Shown here one piece after another: positions 34,971-44,271 of a DNA stretch of 64,000 nucleotides. The DNA lies in NCBI RefSeq assembly GCF_019192965.1, contig NZ_JAHTKU010000004.1, positions 62,001 to 126,000 on the forward strand, written 5' to 3'. The translations under genes and the position numbers were made by a program. The DNA is from Nocardioides daeguensis. GTDB taxonomy: Bacteria > Actinomycetota > Actinomycetes > Propionibacteriales > Nocardioidaceae. Numbering within the stretch: the stretch's first letter is position 1; every line of letters begins with the position of its first letter. Under the pieces are notes generated by a model. The model was given only the letters and a program-made list of their open reading frames with translations, did no database searches and was not told the origin of the DNA.

Positions 34971-35296
34971 TGGACATCACGCCCCTGCAGTTCCCGTCGG
35001 TGTCGGCCGCCGACGCCCTCGGCTCGATCGCCGCGCCCAGCACCGCCGCGAAGGTCGCGCCGTCGGCCGGCCCGGACACCGAGTTCGGCTCGCTCGTGCT
35101 CGACGGCCTCGACCGGCTGGAGGGCCTCACCGACAAGGCCGACAACCTGGCGGTCCAGGCAGCCACCGGCAAGCTCGAGAACATCCACGACTACACGATC
35201 GCGGCCAGCGAGGCGTCCGTCGCCAGCCAGCTGACGGTCTCCCTGCGCAACCGTGCGGTCGAGGCGTTCAACGAGATCATGCGGATGCAGGTCTGA
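34970..35296 (+). CDS. fliE: MS ring-rod junction protein FliE
   Basis: 108 residues. The C-terminal signature [20 protein letters not shown] followed by [10 protein letters not shown] is diagnostic. ATG shares a base with the flgC stop. It connects the FliF ring to the rod. Confidence 0.94.
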   Translation: MDITPLQFPSVSAADALGSIAAPSTAAKVAPSAGPDTEFGSLVLDGLDRLEGLTDKADNLAVQAATGKLENIHDYTIAASEASVASQLTVSLRNRAVEAFNEIMRMQV

Positions 35297-35309
35297 GGGC
35301 CGGTCGACG

Positions 35310-36902
35310 ATGCAACAGCGCCTCACGCGGTACGTCACGCGCGCCCGCGACACCTTCGGCGGCTTCACGGCCGGGCAGAAGGCCGTCGCCGTCATCGGTA
35401 CGGCGGCCCTGCTGATCGCCGTGTTCATGGTGTTCCGCTGGGTGTCCACGCCCAGCTACGCCCCGCTGTACTCCAACCTCTCCGGCACCGACGCGAGCGC
35501 CGTGATCGAGGAGCTCGACGCGCAGGGCGTCCCGTACAAGATCACCGGCGGCGGCGGCACGATCATGGTGCCGCGCTCGGACGTCTACGGCACCCGGATC
35601 ACCCTGTCCGGCAAGGGCCTGCCCGCCAGCAGCGACGGCGGCTACAGCCTGCTCGACAAGCAGAGCCTGTCGACCTCGGAGTCGCAGGAGCAGACCAACT
35701 TCAAGCGCGCCATGGAGGGTGAGCTCGCCAAGACCGTCGAGGCCATCCACGGCGTCGACACCGCGGTCGTGCACCTCGCCATCCCGAAGAAGGAGGTCTT
35801 CACCGACGAGCAGGACCCGCCGACGGCGTCGGTCCTCATCGACACCGAGCCGGGCACCGCGCTCGACGACGGCCAGGTGCAGGCGATCGTCCACCTGGTC
35901 GCCTCCAGCATCGACGGCCTCGAGCCGAAGAACGTCACCCTCACCGACGCGACCGGCAAGCTGCTCACCACCGACGACAGCGCCGACGGCGGTGTCGGCG
36001 CGGCCTCCGCGCGCACCAAGCAGGTCGAGGCCTTCCAGGACTCGATGCAGGGCAAGATCCAGTCCCTGCTCGACACCATCGTCGGCCCCGGCAACGCCAA
36101 GGCCACGGTGACCGCCGACCTCGACTTCGACAAGTCGGTCACCGACAGCCGGACCTACGGCGCGCAGGAGAACGTCCCGCCGCTCTCGGAGTCCTCGACC
36201 AACGAGACGTACGCCGGCCCGGCCGGCTCGCTGACCAACTCCTCGGGCGGCATCGTCGGCCCCGACGGGCAGATGGACCCGGCCGCGGCCACCGGCGGCG
36301 ACTCGTCGTACAAGAACTCCTCGAGGACCCGCGACAACGCGCTCGACCAGACCGTCGAGCACCGCGAGAAGGCGCCGGGCTCGATCAACAGCATCCACGT
36401 GGGTGTCGTGCTCGACTCGACGGCGGCCGCTGCCCTGCAGCCACAGGTGGTCAAGGACCAGATCAGCAGCGCCGTCGGCATCAAGGCCGACCGTGGCGAC
36501 ACGATCGACGTCTCCACGATGGCCTTCGACCGCAGCGCCGAGAAGGCGGCCGCGGCCGACCTCGAGGCCGCCCAGGCCGCCGACGCCGCAGCGCGGCGCA
36601 ACGACCTGCTGCGCAACATCGGCATCGCCGGCGGCATCGCGCTGATGGTCCTGCTCGCCTGGCTGCAGGCGCGGCGCCGGGCCAAGGTCCGCGACGACGC
36701 CCGGGCCTACCTGGTCGAGCAGCTGCGCACCGACGCGGCGAACCGCTCCGCCGAGCTGGAGGCCCCGGCCCTGGCCGCCCTCGAGTCGTCCGAGAAGGAC
36801 GAGGAGGAGTCGATGCGTGACGAGCTGATCGCACTAGTCGACCGCCAGCCCGACGACGTCGCCGCCCTGCTGCGCGGCTGGCTCGTGGAGCCGCGCCCGT
36901 GA
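35310..36902 (+). CDS. fliF: Flagellar MS-ring protein FliF
   Basis: 530 residues with two membrane segments (about 31-50 and 450-465). Between them lie YCS/PRD-like ring-building domains: YSNLSGTDASAVIEELDAQG, SQEQTNFKRAMEGELAKTVE, VVHLAIPKKEVFTDEQDPPT and ASVLIDTEPG. The C-terminal cytoplasmic tail (DELIALVDRQPDDVAALLRG) binds FliG. ATG 35310 is chosen because family similarity begins there. Confidence 0.96.
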   Translation: MQQRLTRYVTRARDTFGGFTAGQKAVAVIGTAALLIAVFMVFRWVSTPSYAPLYSNLSGTDASAVIEELDAQGVPYKITGGGGTIMVPRSDVYGTRITLSGKGLPASSDGGYSLLDKQSLSTSESQEQTNFKRAMEGELAKTVEAIHGVDTAVVHLAIPKKEVFTDEQDPPTASVLIDTEPGTALDDGQVQAIVHLVASSIDGLEPKNVTLTDATGKLLTTDDSADGGVGAASARTKQVEAFQDSMQGKIQSLLDTIVGPGNAKATVTADLDFDKSVTDSRTYGAQENVPPLSESSTNETYAGPAGSLTNSSGGIVGPDGQMDPAAATGGDSSYKNSSRTRDNALDQTVEHREKAPGSINSIHVGVVLDSTAAAALQPQVVKDQISSAVGIKADRGDTIDVSTMAFDRSAEKAAAADLEAAQAADAAARRNDLLRNIGIAGGIALMVLLAWLQARRRAKVRDDARAYLVEQLRTDAANRSAELEAPALAALESSEKDEEESMRDELIALVDRQPDDVAALLRGWLVEPRP

Positions 36903-37942
36903 CCCTCATGACGACGTCCATGGCGGGGGCCGGCTCCGCGCTCGCCACGCTGGGGGTCCGCAAGGCCGCGGTCCTCCTCATCCAGATGGGCAAGGAGCGC
37001 GCCGCGCAGGTGATGGCGCACCTCAGCGACGCCGAGGTCGAGGCGATCTCCGGCGAGATCGCCCGGCTGGACGCGGTGTCGGCCAGCGAGACCGCGCAGG
37101 TGCTCACCGAGTTCCACGACCTCGCGACCGCGCACGCCCACGTCACCCAGGGCGGCTTCGGCTTCGCCCAGCAGCTGCTCGAGCAGTCGCTGGGGCCCGA
37201 GCGGGCCAAGGAGATCATGGAGCGGCTGCACGCGGCCGCCGTCCAGATGCCCTTCCAGTTCCTGCACCGCGCGGATCCCGCGCAGCTGCGCGGGTTCATC
37301 GCCGACGAGCACCCGCAGGTGATCGCGCTCGTGCTCGCCCACATGGCCGCCGACAAGGCGTCCCTGCTGCTCAGCGGCCTGCCGGCCCACCAGCAGGCCC
37401 TGGTCGCGCACCGGATCGCCGTGATGGACCGGACCTCGCCCGAGATCGTGCGCACCGTCGAGGCCGTCCTCGAGCGGAAGCTGTCGTCGATGCTGCAACC
37501 CACCGAGGTCTCGCGGGTCGGCGGCGTGGACCCGCTGGTCAACATCATCAACCGGTCCGACCGGCCGACCGAGCGGCAGATCGTCGAGGGCCTCGAGGGC
37601 CTCGACCCGGCCCTCGCCGACGAGGTCAAGAGCCGGATGTTCATGTTCGAGGACATCACCGGGCTCGACGACCGCTCGGTGCAGCAGGTGCTGCGGCAGG
37701 TCGACACCGCCGAGCTCGCGCTCGCCCTCAAGGGCGTCAGCGACGCGGTCCGCACCAAGATCACCGCGAACCTGTCCGAGCGCGCGGCCGAGAACCTGCT
37801 CGAGGAGGTCGAGCTGCTCGGCGCCGTCCGGCTCGCGCAGGTCGAGGAGGCCCAGCAGGGCGTCATCCGCACCATCCGCCAGCTCGAGGAGCAGGGCCAG
37901 ATCATGGTCCGGCGAGGGAGCGACGATGAGTTCGTCGTCTGA
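36899..37942 (+). CDS. fliG: Motor switch protein FliG
   Basis: 347 residues, three ARM-like domains. GVRKAAVLLIQMGKERAAQV (N), EHPQVIALVLAHMAADKASL (the EHPQ motif, middle) and the torque helix region LKGVSDAVRTKITANLSERA (C) with its charged residues. GTG start overlaps the fliF stop. Its 3' end overlaps fliH by 17 nt. Confidence 0.96.
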   Translation: MTLMTTSMAGAGSALATLGVRKAAVLLIQMGKERAAQVMAHLSDAEVEAISGEIARLDAVSASETAQVLTEFHDLATAHAHVTQGGFGFAQQLLEQSLGPERAKEIMERLHAAAVQMPFQFLHRADPAQLRGFIADEHPQVIALVLAHMAADKASLLLSGLPAHQQALVAHRIAVMDRTSPEIVRTVEAVLERKLSSMLQPTEVSRVGGVDPLVNIINRSDRPTERQIVEGLEGLDPALADEVKSRMFMFEDITGLDDRSVQQVLRQVDTAELALALKGVSDAVRTKITANLSERAAENLLEEVELLGAVRLAQVEEAQQGVIRTIRQLEEQGQIMVRRGSDDEFVV

Positions 37943-38699
37943 GGCCAGCCTCCCGCGAGCTCGCTCGCGGGAGGCGTCGGCCGAAGAGATCGAGGGCGCG
38001 TCCGTCCGAGGGACGAGGACGGAACCGCGTGTCTCGAGATCTCAGTCGATGTCGATGAGCGCCCCGCTGCTTCCCGAGCTGCGGGTCGGCACCTGGACCC
38101 GGCTGGGCAGCGACAGCGTGCTCGGCGACCAGGTCACCGAGTCGCTGCTCGACGGTATCGCAACCCAGGCCCGGGACGCCGCGCGCGCCCAGGGGTACGC
38201 CGTCGGTTGGGCCCAGGGCCGTCGTACGGCCGACCAGCAGGCGGCGGTCGAGGAGGCCAAGCGCGCGGTCATCCACGCTGAGGCGGAGGCCCGGCGTGAG
38301 GCCGAGCACCGCGCGGCGCTCGACGCGCTGGGCCAGGCTGCCGAGCAGGTCAGGGGGCTGCTCGACGACCTGGCCCGTTCGGTCGAGGCGCAGGCGACCG
38401 ACCTCGCCTGGGCCCTGACCACGGCCGTGGTCGGCGCCCAGGTAGCGCACCTGGGCCCCCAGGACGTCGTCACCCGGGTGCTGCAGGTGCTGCCGCCGAC
38501 CCCGGTCGGCCGGCTGCGGCTGCACCCGTCGGCCGCCGCGTCACCGGCCGCGCAGGACCTGGCCGAGCGCGGCCTGGAGGTCGTCGCCGACGCGAGCCTC
38601 GGCCCGATCGACGCGATGGTCGAGGGCACCGACGGCTCGGTCGTCGACCTGCGGATCGACGAGGCGATGTCCCGGGTCCGGGAGGTGCTGTACCCGTGA
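37926..38699 (+). CDS. fliH: Flagellar export stator FliH
   Basis: 257 residues. The core has Ala/Gly-spaced helices (ARDAARAQGYAVGWAQGRRT, then a long Glu/Ala coiled coil) and a C-terminal ATPase-stator-like domain ([39 protein letters not shown]). The first ~43 residues are Ser/Arg-rich and partly encoded by a GC palindrome (37951-37978), so translation may really begin at the Met pair near 38049-38055. It regulates the FliI ATPase. Confidence 0.88.
   Translation: MSSSSEASLPRARSREASAEEIEGASVRGTRTEPRVSRSQSMSMSAPLLPELRVGTWTRLGSDSVLGDQVTESLLDGIATQARDAARAQGYAVGWAQGRRTADQQAAVEEAKRAVIHAEAEARREAEHRAALDALGQAAEQVRGLLDDLARSVEAQATDLAWALTTAVVGAQVAHLGPQDVVTRVLQVLPPTPVGRLRLHPSAAASPAAQDLAERGLEVVADASLGPIDAMVEGTDGSVVDLRIDEAMSRVREVLYP
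37951..37978. repeat. 12-bp palindrome in the 5' end of fliH
   Basis: GCCTCCCGCGAG and CTCGCGGGAGGC arms with a 4-nt loop, just past the fliG stop and inside the annotated fliH start region. Could be a repeat insertion or an mRNA hairpin that tunes fliH translation. Confidence 0.7.
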
Positions 38700-40021
38700 C
38701 CACCACCCTCGTCGCCGCGGACGTCCGCGAGGCGGCCGTCGCCGCCGCCGCTCCCCTGCACCTCGGCACCGTCGCCGAGCTGGTCGGCCTCCACCTCGAG
38801 GTGCGCGGCCTGCCCGACGCCGCGGTCGGCGACCTGCTCGAGGTCCGGACCGCGACCGGCCCGCTCCTCGCCGAGGTCGCCGCGCTGCGCACCGGCAGCG
38901 CCATCTGTCTCCCACTCGGCACCACGACCGGCGTCCGCGCCGGCGACGTGGTCCGCGCGACCGGCGGCCCGCTGCGGATCCAGGTCGGCGCCGCCCTGCT
39001 CGGCCGGGTGCTCGACGGCCTCGGCCGCCCCGTCGACGGCGGACCCGCCCTGGCGTCGCTGCCGGCGCTGGAGACCGTGTCGACCGAGCTCGCCACCCCC
39101 GACGCCCTCAGCCGGCCCCGGATCACCGAGCCCCTCGGCTCCGGCGTCCGCGCCCTCGACGCGCTGGTGCCCGTCGGCCGCGGCCAACGGATCGGCATCA
39201 TGGCCGGCTCCGGCGTCGGCAAGTCGTCCCTGCTCTCGATGATCGCCCGCGGCACCGACGCCGCCGTCAACGTGATCGCTCTGGTGGGCGAGCGCGGCCG
39301 CGAGGTCCGCGAGTTCATCGACGGCGACCTCGGCCCCGAGGGCCTGGCCCGCTCGGTCGTCGTGGTCGCGACCTCCGACGCCCCGGCCGTCGAGCGGCTG
39401 CGCGCGGCGTTCACCGCCACCCGGATCGCGGAGTGGTTCCGCGACGGCGGCCGCGACGTCGTGCTGATGATGGACTCGCTCACCCGGGTCGCCATGGCCC
39501 AGCGCGAGATCGGCCTGTCCGCGGGCGAGCCGCCCGCCACCCGCGGCTACCCGCCCAGCGTCTTCGGCCTGCTGCCGCGCCTCCTCGAGCGCGCCGGCAC
39601 CTCGGCCACCGGCTCGATCACCGGCATCTACACCGTCCTCGTCGAGGGCGACGACCTCCAGGACCCGATCGGCGACACCGCCCGCTCGATCCTCGACGGC
39701 CACGTCGTGCTCTCCCGCGACCTCGCCACCGCCGGCCACTTCCCCGCCATCGACGTGCTGGAGTCGATCTCCCGCGTGCACCGGGCCGTCACCACGCCGG
39801 AGCAGCAGCAGGACGCCGGCCGGCTGCGGCGGATGCTCGCCGCGCACCGTTCGGTCCGCGAGCTGGTCGAGATCGGCGCGTACGTCGCCGGCGCGGACTC
39901 CGACGCCGACGCCGCCCTCGCCCGGCTGCCGCAGATCGAGGCGTTCCTGCGCCAGTCGATGGACGACATCACGCCGCGCGCCGAGGCGTGGGACCAGCTG
40001 AGCCGGGTGGTGGCGTCGTGA
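38696..40021 (+). CDS. fliI: Flagellar export ATPase FliI
   Basis: 441 residues. Walker A at about 170-178 ([11 protein letters not shown]), [12 protein letters not shown], Walker B region [20 protein letters not shown] and [14 protein letters not shown]. Resembles the F1 beta subunit and drives substrate unloading at the export gate. GTG start overlaps the fliH stop (GTGA). Confidence 0.97.
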   Translation: MTTTLVAADVREAAVAAAAPLHLGTVAELVGLHLEVRGLPDAAVGDLLEVRTATGPLLAEVAALRTGSAICLPLGTTTGVRAGDVVRATGGPLRIQVGAALLGRVLDGLGRPVDGGPALASLPALETVSTELATPDALSRPRITEPLGSGVRALDALVPVGRGQRIGIMAGSGVGKSSLLSMIARGTDAAVNVIALVGERGREVREFIDGDLGPEGLARSVVVVATSDAPAVERLRAAFTATRIAEWFRDGGRDVVLMMDSLTRVAMAQREIGLSAGEPPATRGYPPSVFGLLPRLLERAGTSATGSITGIYTVLVEGDDLQDPIGDTARSILDGHVVLSRDLATAGHFPAIDVLESISRVHRAVTTPEQQQDAGRLRRMLAAHRSVRELVEIGAYVAGADSDADAALARLPQIEAFLRQSMDDITPRAEAWDQLSRVVAS

Positions 40022-40467
40022 GCCGCACCCAGCGTCAGGTGCACGGCGACGACCGCGGTCTGGCCGCCGTCGCCCGGGTCCGCGAGGTCCGCGAGACCGA
40101 CAGCCGGATCGGCCTGCAGCGCGTGCTCGCCGAGGAGGTGGCGGTGCGCGCCCGGCTCGGGAGTCTCGAGGCCGGCATCGCCTCCGCGCCGGTGCCCGCC
40201 GTCACGACGGCGGCCGAGCTGGTCTCCGCGCGCACCCGGCTCGCCCACGTCGGCATCCTCGTCGGCGAGACCCGCAAGCAGGCCGCGACCGCCGAGGTCG
40301 TCACCGCCGACACCCGCGCCCGCTGGGGCGCCGACCGCGCCCGGCTGGCCGCGGTCGAGCATCTCCTCGAGCGGCGCGCCGCCCGTCGTCGTACCGAGGC
40401 CGAGCGGCGGGCCGCCCGCGACGCCGACGACCTCGCCGCTCAGCGCTGGGCACGGGGTGCGCGATGA
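40018..40467 (+). CDS. fliJ: Flagellar export chaperone/stalk FliJ
   Basis: 149 residues, almost entirely charged alpha-helix, as in Fli[21 protein letters not shown] and [20 protein letters not shown]. Identified mainly by its place after fliI and by length. GTG overlaps the fliI stop. Confidence 0.86.
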   Translation: MSRTQRQVHGDDRGLAAVARVREVRETDSRIGLQRVLAEEVAVRARLGSLEAGIASAPVPAVTTAAELVSARTRLAHVGILVGETRKQAATAEVVTADTRARWGADRARLAAVEHLLERRAARRRTEAERRAARDADDLAAQRWARGAR

Positions 40468-41411
40468 GCATCGACCACGTGACCGCCCGGATCGGCGAGA
40501 TCCAGGCCCGCCTGGCGCAGTTCGCGACCGTGCGAACCACGGGCACGACCGGCACGAACGGCAGCTTCGCCACCGAGCTGGCCGGCGCCCGGGTCGCCAC
40601 CACCGCGGCCGCGGGCTCCGTCACCGGCGACCAGGTCGTCGCCGAGGCCCGCAAGTACGTGGGCCTGCCCTACGTGTGGGGCGGCACCGACCCGACCAAG
40701 GGGATGGACTGCTCCGGCCTCGTGCAGGTGGTCTACAAGAACCTCGGGTACGACCTGCCGCGCGTCTCCAACCAGCAGGCGCGGGTCGGCACTCCCGTCG
40801 CCAGCCTCGCGCAGGCGCAGCCCGGCGACCTGCTGGCCTGGGACAACTCCAGCCGCAACAACGGCGTCGACCACATCGCGATCTACATCGGCGGCGGCAA
40901 GATGATCGAGGCCCCGCGCACCGGCCTCGACATCCGCGTCGTCGACGTCCCGTCCACGCCCGACGTGATCCGCCGGATCATCGACCAGCCCGCGACCGGC
41001 GCCGCCGCGGCCTCCCCCGCCGCGGCGCGCGCGGCCACCGGGACGCCGTACGCCGACCTGATCGATGCCGCCGCCGCCCGGACCGGCGTCCCGGCGAACC
41101 TGATCGCCGCCGTCGCGAAGCAGGAGTCCGGCTTCGACGCCCGCGCCGTCAGCCCCGCCGGAGCCCAGGGCCTGATGCAGCTGATGCCCGGCACCGCGAA
41201 GGGGCTCGGTGTCACCAACCCGTTCGACCCGGCCCAGGCCATCGACGGCGGCGCCCGGCTGCTGCGCTCCCTGCTCGACCGGTTCGGGCGCACCGACCTC
41301 GCGCTGGCGGCGTACAACGCCGGAGCCGGCGCGGTCTCCCGGTACGGCGGCATCCCGCCCTACCAGGAGACGCAGAACTACGTCCGCAACGTGATGGCGA
41401 TGGTGAGCTGA
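40464..41411 (+). CDS. Bifunctional peptidoglycan hydrolase: NlpC/P60 plus lytic transglycosylase
   Basis: 315 residues. Residues about 55-172 are an NlpC/P60 peptidase: catalytic C83 in MDCSGLV, H137 in DHIAIYIG; the usual third residue position holds Glu (MIEAP). Residues about 195-312 are an SLT transglycosylase: E221 in KQESGFD, then [13 protein letters not shown] and AYNAGAGAV. No signal peptide, so export through the flagellar apparatus is likely. It sits where FlgJ would be needed to open the wall for the rod. ATG overlaps fliJ by ATGA. Confidence 0.9.
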   Translation: MSIDHVTARIGEIQARLAQFATVRTTGTTGTNGSFATELAGARVATTAAAGSVTGDQVVAEARKYVGLPYVWGGTDPTKGMDCSGLVQVVYKNLGYDLPRVSNQQARVGTPVASLAQAQPGDLLAWDNSSRNNGVDHIAIYIGGGKMIEAPRTGLDIRVVDVPSTPDVIRRIIDQPATGAAAASPAAARAATGTPYADLIDAAAARTGVPANLIAAVAKQESGFDARAVSPAGAQGLMQLMPGTAKGLGVTNPFDPAQAIDGGARLLRSLLDRFGRTDLALAAYNAGAGAVSRYGGIPPYQETQNYVRNVMAMVS

Positions 41412-41412
41412 C

Positions 41413-42459
41413 ATGAGCATCACTCCGTTCCGGGCGGGCCTGCCCACCCCGGTCCCCACCGACGGCGCCCCCGCCGCCACCGACCAGTCGGGCGAGCCGG
41501 GTGTGGTCTTCGGCGACGCGCTCGCCGCGGCGCTGCTCGCGACGGTCCCGCTGCCGACGACGCCCGCCCCGGCGCCGAGCCTCGAGACCACCGGGCCCGA
41601 TGCCGGGGCCGGGCTGCTCGCGAGCCTCCCGGCAGCATCCCCGGAGGTTTCGAGGCTCATCGCTGGCGCCGCCGCGCCGGTGGTTGAGGTGCGAGGCGCC
41701 CCGGCGCCGAGCCTCGAAACCACCGGACCCGAGGCCGGAAGCCAGCCCCTCGCGAACCTCCCGGCAGCATCCCCGGAGGTTTCGAGGCTCGTCGCTGGCG
41801 CTCCTCACACCTCAACCACCGAAGAGCTCGTCGCTGGCATCCTTCACGCCTCCGCCACCGCAGGGCTCGTCGCCGGCGCTTCGCACACCGCGACCGCCGG
41901 AGCCCCCACCGTCGAGCGGGCCGTGGTCCAGCAGGTGTTCCCCGAGGTCACCCGCCTGGTCACGAGCACGCCGACCGACCGGCCCGGCACCCACCGGATC
42001 ACCCTCACCCTGCAGCCCGAGCAGCTCGGCGAGGTGCGGGTGACCCTGGTGGTCAAGGACGGCGCCGTCCAGGTGCGTCTGGCCGGCAACGCCAACGACC
42101 TGGCCGGCAGCGCGGCGGTCCACCGGGCGCTGAGCAGCGGCGTTCTCGAGCTGCAGCGGCTGCTGGAGCGCGCCGGCGCCACCGAGGCCCGGGTGCTGGT
42201 CCGCGACCCGTTCAGCCCCACGGCGCCGCAGCCCACCGCGCCGAACGCACCGGTCGCCGCGACCAGCCAGCCCGGCGGCAGCACCGTCTCCGCCGACGCC
42301 GGCCGCGAGGGGGCGTCCGCCCAGAACCGCTGGTCGGGCGACTCCGACCAGCGCCGGCAGCGGCGCGACGTACCCGAAACCCCGCTCCTGGCACCGGTCG
42401 GCACCCCGACCACCGCCCCGACCACCACCCCGTCCGGTCAGCTCGACCGGACCCTGTGA
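41413..42459 (+). CDS. fliK: Hook-length control protein FliK, REP-expanded
   Basis: 348 residues. The C-terminal Flg_hook domain (about 195-270: HRITLTLQPEQLGEVRVTLV, VKDGAVQVRLAGN, LELQRLLERAGATEARVLV) is well conserved. Residues about 54-140 are encoded by REP family-1 repeats in alternating orientation, giving recurring peptides APSLETTGP, LPAASPEVSRL and HTSTTE. In FliK this region acts as the ruler, so repeats may change hook length. 1 bp after the hydrolase stop. Confidence 0.9.
   Translation: MSITPFRAGLPTPVPTDGAPAATDQSGEPGVVFGDALAAALLATVPLPTTPAPAPSLETTGPDAGAGLLASLPAASPEVSRLIAGAAAPVVEVRGAPAPSLETTGPEAGSQPLANLPAASPEVSRLVAGAPHTSTTEELVAGILHASATAGLVAGASHTATAGAPTVERAVVQQVFPEVTRLVTSTPTDRPGTHRITLTLQPEQLGEVRVTLVVKDGAVQVRLAGNANDLAGSAAVHRALSSGVLELQRLLERAGATEARVLVRDPFSPTAPQPTAPNAPVAATSQPGGSTVSADAGREGASAQNRWSGDSDQRRQRRDVPETPLLAPVGTPTTAPTTTPSGQLDRTL
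41572..41830. repeat. REP family 1 copies within fliK coding sequence
   Basis: CGAGCCTCGAGACCACC, GGTTTCGAGGCTCATCGCTGG, GGTGGTTGAGGTGCGAGGC, GAGCCTCGAAACCACC and GGTTTCGAGGCTCGTCGCTG with CACACCTCAACCACC follow in order. CTCCCGGCAGCATCCCCGGA linkers occur twice, matching the linkers at 28.0 kb. All keep the frame open. Confidence 0.9.
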
Positions 42460-42469
42460 GGAGGAAGAG

Positions 42470-42973
42470 ATGTCCGTCTCCAGCACCGAAGGCGTCGGCT
42501 ACGGCGTGACCGGTACGGCGACCACGGGCGCCACCGGCACGTCCGGGACGTCGAAGACCGCCGACAAGGACATGTTCCTGCAGCTGATGGTCGCGCAGAT
42601 GAAGTACCAGGACCCACTCAACCCCACCGACTCCTCGCAGTTCCTCGCCCAGACGGCCCAGTTCACCGCGCTGGAGAAGATGCAGGACGTCGCCGACCAG
42701 ACCGCGATGATGCTGAGCACCCAGCTCGCCTTCGGAGCGAGCTCGCTGATCGGGCAGACAGTGCGCTGGTACGACGCGACGGGGGCCGAGCAGTCCGGCG
42801 TCGTGCAGGGCACGACCTACCTGGCCTCCGGCCCGGTCCTCAGCGTCGACGGCACGACCGTGCCGGTCACCGACGTGATCAGCGTCGGCGACGCACCCAC
42901 CATCAAGGCGCCCACCACCAGCGGTGGTGGCACCTACGTGCCGCCGAGCGGCACCCCGTCCACCACCGCCTGA
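42470..42973 (+). CDS. flgD: Hook cap/scaffold protein FlgD
   Basis: 167 residues. The conserved N-terminal segment is MFLQLMVAQMKYQDPLNPTD, then SSQFLAQTAQFTALEKM. Only the N-terminal domain and a short beta region are present, as in compact Gram-positive FlgD. GAGGAAGAG ribosome site before ATG. Confidence 0.94.
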   Translation: MSVSSTEGVGYGVTGTATTGATGTSGTSKTADKDMFLQLMVAQMKYQDPLNPTDSSQFLAQTAQFTALEKMQDVADQTAMMLSTQLAFGASSLIGQTVRWYDATGAEQSGVVQGTTYLASGPVLSVDGTTVPVTDVISVGDAPTIKAPTTSGGGTYVPPSGTPSTTA

Positions 42974-42998
42974 CCCACCCGCCTGAAGGAGAACCACC

Positions 42999-43847
42999 AT
43001 GCTTCGCTCGCTCTTCGCCGGCATCTCCGGCCTCCGCGTGAACCAGACCATGCTCGACGTCACCGGCAACAACATCGCCAACGCCAACACCACCGGCTTC
43101 AAGTCGTCGACCACCGTCTTCTCCGACACCCTCAGCCAGATGCTCACCGCGGCCTCGGGCGGCAACGCCGAGCGCGGCGGCACCAACCCGATCCAGGTCG
43201 GCCTCGGCGTCCAGCTGGCCGCGACGATGGCCAACTTCGGCCAGGGCTCGGCGCAGCTCACCGGCCGCCCGACCGACGTGATGCTGCAGGGCGACGGCTT
43301 CTTCGTGCTGCGCGACGGCCTGGAGAACGTCTACACCCGGGCCGGCGCGTTCACCTTCGACCAGGCCGGCCTCCTGGTCGCGCCCAGCGGCATGCGGGTC
43401 CAGGGCTACGCCCTCGACGCGGCCGGCCTGCCGGCCGGCGCACCGGGAGACGTCGACCTGCACATGATCGACGCCACGCTGCCGGCCGGCGTGGAGCTGA
43501 CGTCGTACTCGATCTCCGCGGACGGCAAGGTCCGGGGCGTGTTCTCCGACGGCGTGCAGCGCGACATCTGCCAGCTCGCCGTCGCGGACTTCACCAACCC
43601 GATGGGCCTGGAGAAGATCGGCGACACCGCCTTCCGCGAGTCCGCCAACTCCGGCGCCGTCCAGCTCGGTGTCGCGGGCCAGGGCCAGCGCGGCCAGATC
43701 ATGGCGGGTGCCCTGGAGATGTCGAACGTCGACCTGTCGGCCGAGTTCACGAACCTGATCCTCGCCCAGCGCGGCTTCCAGGCCAGCTCCCGGGTGATCA
43801 CGACCAGCGACCAGGTGCTCGAGGAGCTCGTCAACATCAAGCGCTAG
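42999..43847 (+). CDS. flgE: Flagellar hook protein FlgE (FlgE/F/G family)
   Basis: 282 residues. LFAGISGLRVNQTMLDVTGN with NIANANTTGFKSS at the start, MLQGDGFFVLRDGLENVYTR and AGAFTFD in the body, VDLSAEFTNLILAQRGFQAS plus SRVITTSDQVLEEL at the end. Position after flgD favours the hook. The length is close to that of rod protein FlgG, and no other FlgE/F/G gene is present here, so some ambiguity remains. Confidence 0.9.
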   Translation: MLRSLFAGISGLRVNQTMLDVTGNNIANANTTGFKSSTTVFSDTLSQMLTAASGGNAERGGTNPIQVGLGVQLAATMANFGQGSAQLTGRPTDVMLQGDGFFVLRDGLENVYTRAGAFTFDQAGLLVAPSGMRVQGYALDAAGLPAGAPGDVDLHMIDATLPAGVELTSYSISADGKVRGVFSDGVQRDICQLAVADFTNPMGLEKIGDTAFRESANSGAVQLGVAGQGQRGQIMAGALEMSNVDLSAEFTNLILAQRGFQASSRVITTSDQVLEELVNIKR

Positions 43848-43910
43848 CGCCGATCCGGGTGCGGGAGCGCACGCGGGCCCGTCGACGGCTCATCAAAGGC
43901 TCACCGAAGG

Positions 43911-43938
43911 CTCAGGGTCCCGGGGACCTGGCCGATGG
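43911..43938 (+). promoter_or_regulatory. FliA-type promoter of flbD-motA-motB-fliL
   Basis: CTCA, 16 nt, GCCGATGG; 60 nt before the flbD GTG. GGCTCA also occurs 11 and 22 bp further upstream, in helical phase with the -35. Confidence 0.82.
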
Positions 43939-43998
43939 GACCTGCGGAACGCCACGGAGGGCGCTCCCCACCCGATCCACGCACACGGAGGTGCCGCG

Positions 43999-44271
43999 GT
44001 GATCTCGCTGACCCGACTCTCGGGAACCACGTTCGTGATGAATGCGGACCTGATCGAGCGCGTCGACTGCACCCCGGACACCGTGGTGACCCTGGTCGAC
44101 GGCACCAAGTACATCGTGGCCGAGTCCCTCGACGAGGTGCGCGACGCCGTCATCGACTACCGCTCGGCCATCGTGGCCCGGGCGGCACTGCCGGAGGCGT
44201 CCACCGTCGCACCGGTACGAGCGCGGCAGAACCGGCTGACCGCCGTACCCCCGCGAGGAGTGACCCCGTGA
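43999..44271 (+). CDS. flbD: FlbD family protein
   Basis: 90 residues. MISLTRLSGTTFVMNADLIE, TPDTVVTLVDGTKYIVAESL and DEVRDAVIDYR match the small FlbD/swarming-motility family that precedes motA in many Gram-positive flagellar clusters. Biochemical role unknown. GGAGG site; stop overlaps motA GTG. Confidence 0.9.
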   Translation: MISLTRLSGTTFVMNADLIERVDCTPDTVVTLVDGTKYIVAESLDEVRDAVIDYRSAIVARAALPEASTVAPVRARQNRLTAVPPRGVTP

